Part shown: positions 60,096 to 64,000 of the stretch, in pieces
Layout: each line of letters begins with the position of its first letter
Position numbering within the stretch: position 1 is the first letter of the stretch
Source of the DNA: Posidonia oceanica
Taxonomy: Eukaryota > Streptophyta > Magnoliopsida > Alismatales > Posidoniaceae
DNA length: 64,000 nt
Assembly (NCBI GenBank): GCA_037176725.1
Contig: JAZBRS010000020.1
Location: 86,994,001-87,058,000, forward strand
Direction of reading: 5' to 3'
Notes under the pieces: model-generated
The model's input: only the letters and a program-made list of their open reading frames with translations
Databases searched by the model: none
What the model was told of the DNA's origin: nothing
Program-made: the position numbers and the translations under genes

Positions 60096-62433
60096 TGTAG
60101 ACACCCCATTCTGACAGCCAGGAAGTCGGTTGTTCTCTTTTGCAGGCTCGTGTGGACTCTAGAATGGCATCCCTTTTCTAACCCATTTTCTAGCCCCAAA
60201 ACCAAACCCAAAACCTTGCCCCAAACGTTAGAAGCCTTTACCAAGCCTCTTTGCATCTTTTACAACACTTCTAAGCCCAAGCCCAAGCCCATTTGCAGCT
60301 TATGCCACCTGAGTGTGTTGGACGCTGGAACAAGCAACGTCCAACGTTGGACGCGGCCTGTGCTAGCGTCCAACGTTGGACACCCTCTGGTCTGGCGTCC
60401 AATGACTTGAGAGCAGCAGCGGTTGCTCCGCCCCCTCCAGCTCACCAGCCATCCAATCCCGCGCCTCCCCACACTTACTACCCGTCCCTTCCTCCACTTC
60501 ACGCCATCCACTACCTTCCAAACCTAAGTAACTACCCATCTCCTCCATATCAGCCGAAAACAAGCTCTCTAACCTCTCTCTAATAGGGCTAACTTCCACC
60601 GCCCGTGTCAGCCACCGCCTTGCCTTCGCCGGCCTCCTGCCAATGCCCACGCCCTCCTCTGACATTCCACATGGACCTCTCACACTCACCCACACCTGCC
60701 AGCACCTGAATCCGTCAGAATTCAGCCTGCAACACCTCTGCCAAGCACAAGAACCCATGCCATTTGCACAAAACCGCAACTTCATGCCTCTGCCACAGTC
60801 ACCACACAGAGCTGAGGAGAGAATTCCCACTTCCGAGAGCAAAAAGGCACTCCCCTCTTCGCCCGTGATCTGTTGCTAGCCTCTCCGGCGCTCCGAGCTG
60901 TCCAGGCGACCTCGCCGAACTTGCTGCCGCAGCACACCTGCAACTCCAGCAAGCTTGGTGGAGCACGCCGTTCCAGGTCTTCAAACGGTAAGCCAACTAT
61001 CCCCTGTAGTCTTGCATGCGTAGTAGAGCGTTCCCATGCAACTTAGCAATTTATTTGACTCCTCTTGGACGTGATTCACATCCAAGAGAGAGTTTAGTGT
61101 GTTGGACGCACCAACTGGTGCGTCCAACGTTGGACGCCTGCTATAGCAGCGTCCAACACTCTGTTTAGCTTTGCCCTTGTTTGAATGCTTCCTATGCATT
61201 ATCCTTGCATGCTTTCCTGCAGACCCATGCAATATGATTCCTGTGATGCTTTCTGATGTGGTGCCATGCTTTTTAACTTATTCCATGCTTGTTTGAATCC
61301 TTTTTGCATGCTTGATGCTCGGTTTGCCTCCTACTTGCGTTGGACACCAACGTGAGCTGCATCCAACGTTGGACGCTGGTTCACCTAGCGTCCAACATAT
61401 CTGCTTGCTTTGCTTTGCTGCGATGCCTATGTCTTGCATATTCTTGATATTATTTTGTGATCCATGCATGCTTAGAGATGCTTGGCCCCTATGGCAACCA
61501 TGCTTAGGTTTGCTAGGATTTCTTTAAGCTATTTATTCCTTTTTGCAAGTTTGAAGCCTATTCTTTCATGCATGCTTCCTTTTATCTTGTCTTCTTGGAT
61601 TAAATGCTTGCCATACTTGATGTGAATGTTTCTTTCTTGTTATGGCATGCTTCAGTAGTTGCATGCATGTAGGTGGGTCTGAGCTGAGCTCCCCCTTTAG
61701 AATAGGTGAGTCTGCATGTCTGGGTCATTGGACGCCAGAGCCTTCAGCGTCCAACGTTGGACGCTGCTGGCTCTAGCGTCCAACGTCCTGGCTCCACATT
61801 CATTTGTTTAAAGCTTGCATGCCTTTCTGATCTCCTTGTTTGCTTATCTCCTATGTTCTTATGCATGTCTAGCTTCTCCAGCAACTATTCTTTAATTTCA
61901 ATGGATTTATTTGCTTGTTTATGCATGTCTTTTGTGTGTTGTGCCTCCCAGGGCGTTGTACGCTGCTGGAGTTGGCGTCCAACATTGGACGCTGGCCTAG
62001 CTCGCGTCCAATGACTTGGTTGCGTCTCTGACCTGGCACATGCTGTAGGTAAGGTCTGAGTTGTTTTTCTTAAGCTTCCCATGTTTGCTTGCTTGCCCCA
62101 TGCTCACCTCCAGTGGCCCAAATGCATGATCCCCACTCTCATCTATCATTTGTTTGCTCCCTTCTCTCCTCTGTCTTCTGTTCTTGTTGGATGCCAGCCA
62201 CTCTGGCGTCTAACGTTGGACGCCCAGCCTACAGGCGTCCAACAACCTGCTAGCTTGAATCCTTGATTCTGGCTTGCTCCTTGTTCTAATCCCTCTTCTA
62301 ATCTTCTGTTAGGTTAGTCTTGCATGTCAGGCACCCATTTAGCTGCATATCTGCATCTGTATTGCATCCATATAGTTAGAATGCATTGTTTCTAAAATCT
62401 GCATGCTGTCTGCCTCCAGCAGGTGTTGGACGC
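60096..62433 (+). mobile_element. LTR D2, plus-strand LTR of the D family, truncated
   Basis: Starts TGTAGACACCCCATTCTGAC at 60096 and is homologous over its length, inverted, to 54365-52000. It is therefore not the 5' LTR of D, which would have to be in minus orientation. It is probably part of a second element inserted into D. About 2.3 kb of an expected 3.5 kb is present before LTR G begins. The copies differ at many positions, so the two elements are not recent sisters. Confidence 0.85.
60310..62250. repeat. GCGTCCAACGTTGGACGC palindrome cluster in LTR D2
   Basis: Copies or variants at about 60338, 60366, 61116, 61360, 61747, 61974 and 62205. Spacings of roughly 244, 387, 227 and 231 for the last five mirror those in LTR D (250, 380, 228 and about 225). 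Half-sites flank each copy. Confidence 0.9.
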
Positions 62434-64000
62434 TGTTGACACCCCATCTTGGCAGGCCCGGACCCTTGGAGCCCTCTTGGTGATTGCTGGATCAAACCCC
62501 AACCAAACCCTAACCCTAATCCTCCTCTCTACCCTTCAAAATCAGCCTGTTTTGACCTAAACCTTTACCCCCCTTCCCAACCTCAAAACCTAACCAAAAT
62601 CTATAGGAAAATCCACCACTATCCACCCAACAAGTCTACTTAAAAACCTAGAAATTTCCAAACCTAACTCATTCCCAAAAACCATAGAAAACCTAGGTGA
62701 AACTACCCTTTTTCTACACCTTGAAATCCCTCCAAAACCTCCTTAGAATCAAACCAAAACTTCAGAAGCAAGACTTCAAATCCTAGACTACCCACTCACC
62801 AATTCTCACCCCATTCCAAGACCATTAAGACCCTCTTTCACCCAAATTATCCTTTTCTCTCTCCGGGATTATCATTTTCTCTCTCCTCTCTCTCTCCTGA
62901 TTATCATCTCTCTTTTCATCCCTTTCTTATCCTTTTTCTGGTCTGGCTGTGGGCCCCCTCTGTGCTTCTATCCTTCCTCTATCTTATCCCTATTTTTACT
63001 TTATTTTTAACACTTTTTCTGAATTTTAAAAAAAATCGTTTTCCTCCAACCTATCTCTTTTCCTCTTATCTCCCTCCTTTCTCCATTTCTTTCCTCCTTC
63101 TCTTTTCCTTTTCTCCCTTTTGCAAAAATCCACAAAAACCCATAAAAATCTGTAAAACCTCAAAACATAAAAGAAACAATTCAAAACTCTATGAAAAACA
63201 ACTAAAAAACATTAAGGAAGCAATTAAAAACCTAAACTTAACTAAATCAAGCTAAAAGGAAACCCAAACATGTAAGCTAAAAAATGCAAAACAAATCAAA
63301 AGAAAACACTGAAAAATCAAGAAAAAAGCTAAAATAAAATTGAAACCCACCAAAAATAAAAACCCCATCAGAAGAACTAAAAGACAAACCCTAAAAAGGA
63401 GAATTAAAAATCAAACACTAAAACAAGTAATTAAAGAAGGCAAAAGACTTAACCTAATAAACATAAGAAAAACAAGTTAAAAACTTAATTAAAAAAGAAA
63501 AGAAAAACACATCTGAAAGACTTAAAAAATACCCTATCAAACCAGAAAAATCCAACCAAAAACTTCAAGAAAAATCAATAAATAAAAATCAAAACATAAC
63601 TTAAAAGACTTAAGAAGGAAGAAACCCTAAGAAGACTAAAACTTAAAAACCTAAAACCAACCTTGATTAATACGAAATTAAATCCTAAAAAAATCCTAAT
63701 TAATATACTAAGTGTCCAACAAGGGAAATACAATTTTTAAAACAATTTAAAAAAAGGTTTAACAAACATTTAATCAAGTAAAAAACTAACTAAAAGAAAA
63801 ACCAAAACCCTAAAACCCTAATTAAGCCCAAAGCACATTAATCAACTCAAAATGACCATTAAAAATTCTAATTGAAATCCTAATCTACAGCACAACCTCT
63901 CCAGTATTTTTGTTTATTTTTAGTTTATTTTTACCTAATTTTATTTCCCCATTCTACCCTCTCATTCTACCTTACTTCTCTTTTTCTTTCTTTCTTTTCT
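62434..64000 (+). mobile_element. Start of LTR G, runs off the window
   Basis: Begins TGTTGACACCCCATCTTGG inside LTR D2, cutting it at CAGGTGTTGGACGC. The start matches the TGTNGACACCCC pattern of the other gypsy LTRs here. A CT-rich tract (62850-63120) and a long A-rich stretch (63130-63850) follow. No LTR end is seen within the window. The plus-strand frame at 62962-63255 is low complexity. Confidence 0.65.

Noticed and set aside
62500..62525. Telomere-like CCCTAACCCTAATCC
   Set aside because: Only two to three imperfect units within LTR G; too short for an interstitial telomere.

Overview
The window is nuclear DNA from a flowering plant. It shows a plant-specific MYC2/JAM-type bHLH gene, many Ty3/gypsy and Ty1/copia LTR retrotransposon remnants with long LTRs, a tRNA-derived SINE and TIR elements. 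The GC-rich, intronless coding sequence in AT-rich surroundings fits a monocot, but the species cannot be named from the sequence alone. Only one protein family looks intact: two copies of a 470-residue bHLH transcription factor. Almost everything else is transposon sequence or featureless AT-rich spacer.

Layout. (1) 1-7233: a minus-strand Ty3/gypsy element (called E here) with a decayed gag, leader, primer binding site and 5' LTR. (2) 5611-26494 and 30279-50857 are two direct copies of one segment, 24.4-24.7 kb apart. In order each carries the E LTR, a gag-only element remnant (F), AT-rich spacer with a MITE-like unit, a GC-rich block, a Ty1/copia remnant, spacer, the bHLH gene (minus strand), a SINE in the gene's upstream region, a decayed plant transposon protein gene, a TIR element with a GA-rich minisatellite, and an LTR (B). 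(3) 26495-30278 lies between the copies: the end of LTR B with its primer binding site, a minus-strand LTR (C), a polypurine tract, a 41-42 bp tandem array and further repetitive sequence. (4) 50858-60095: a Tat-lineage gypsy element (D, minus strand) inserted into LTR B of the second copy. It has a 3.5 kb 3' LTR, a 147-bp tandem array where the rest of RNase H and the integrase should be, and decayed RNase H and reverse transcriptase. (5) 60096-62433: a plus-strand LTR of the D family, facing away from D. (6) 62434-64000: the start of another LTR (G).

History inferred from nesting. F, copia, SINE, TIR elements, B, C and E were in place before the 24.5 kb tandem duplication. In the second copy, E was reduced to a solo LTR that still has a perfect 5-bp target duplication (GAAGT). 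D then split the second copy, D2 entered D, and G entered D2. The rest of the second copy, matching 26495-30278, should lie to the right of this window.

The most unusual features are the 147-bp hairpin-rich array inside element D and the short inverted-repeat words clustered inside the LTRs of four unrelated families. A third is the bHLH pair, which differs by about 15 bases, 11 of them amino-acid changing, a ratio close to that expected without selection. All counts were made by eye.
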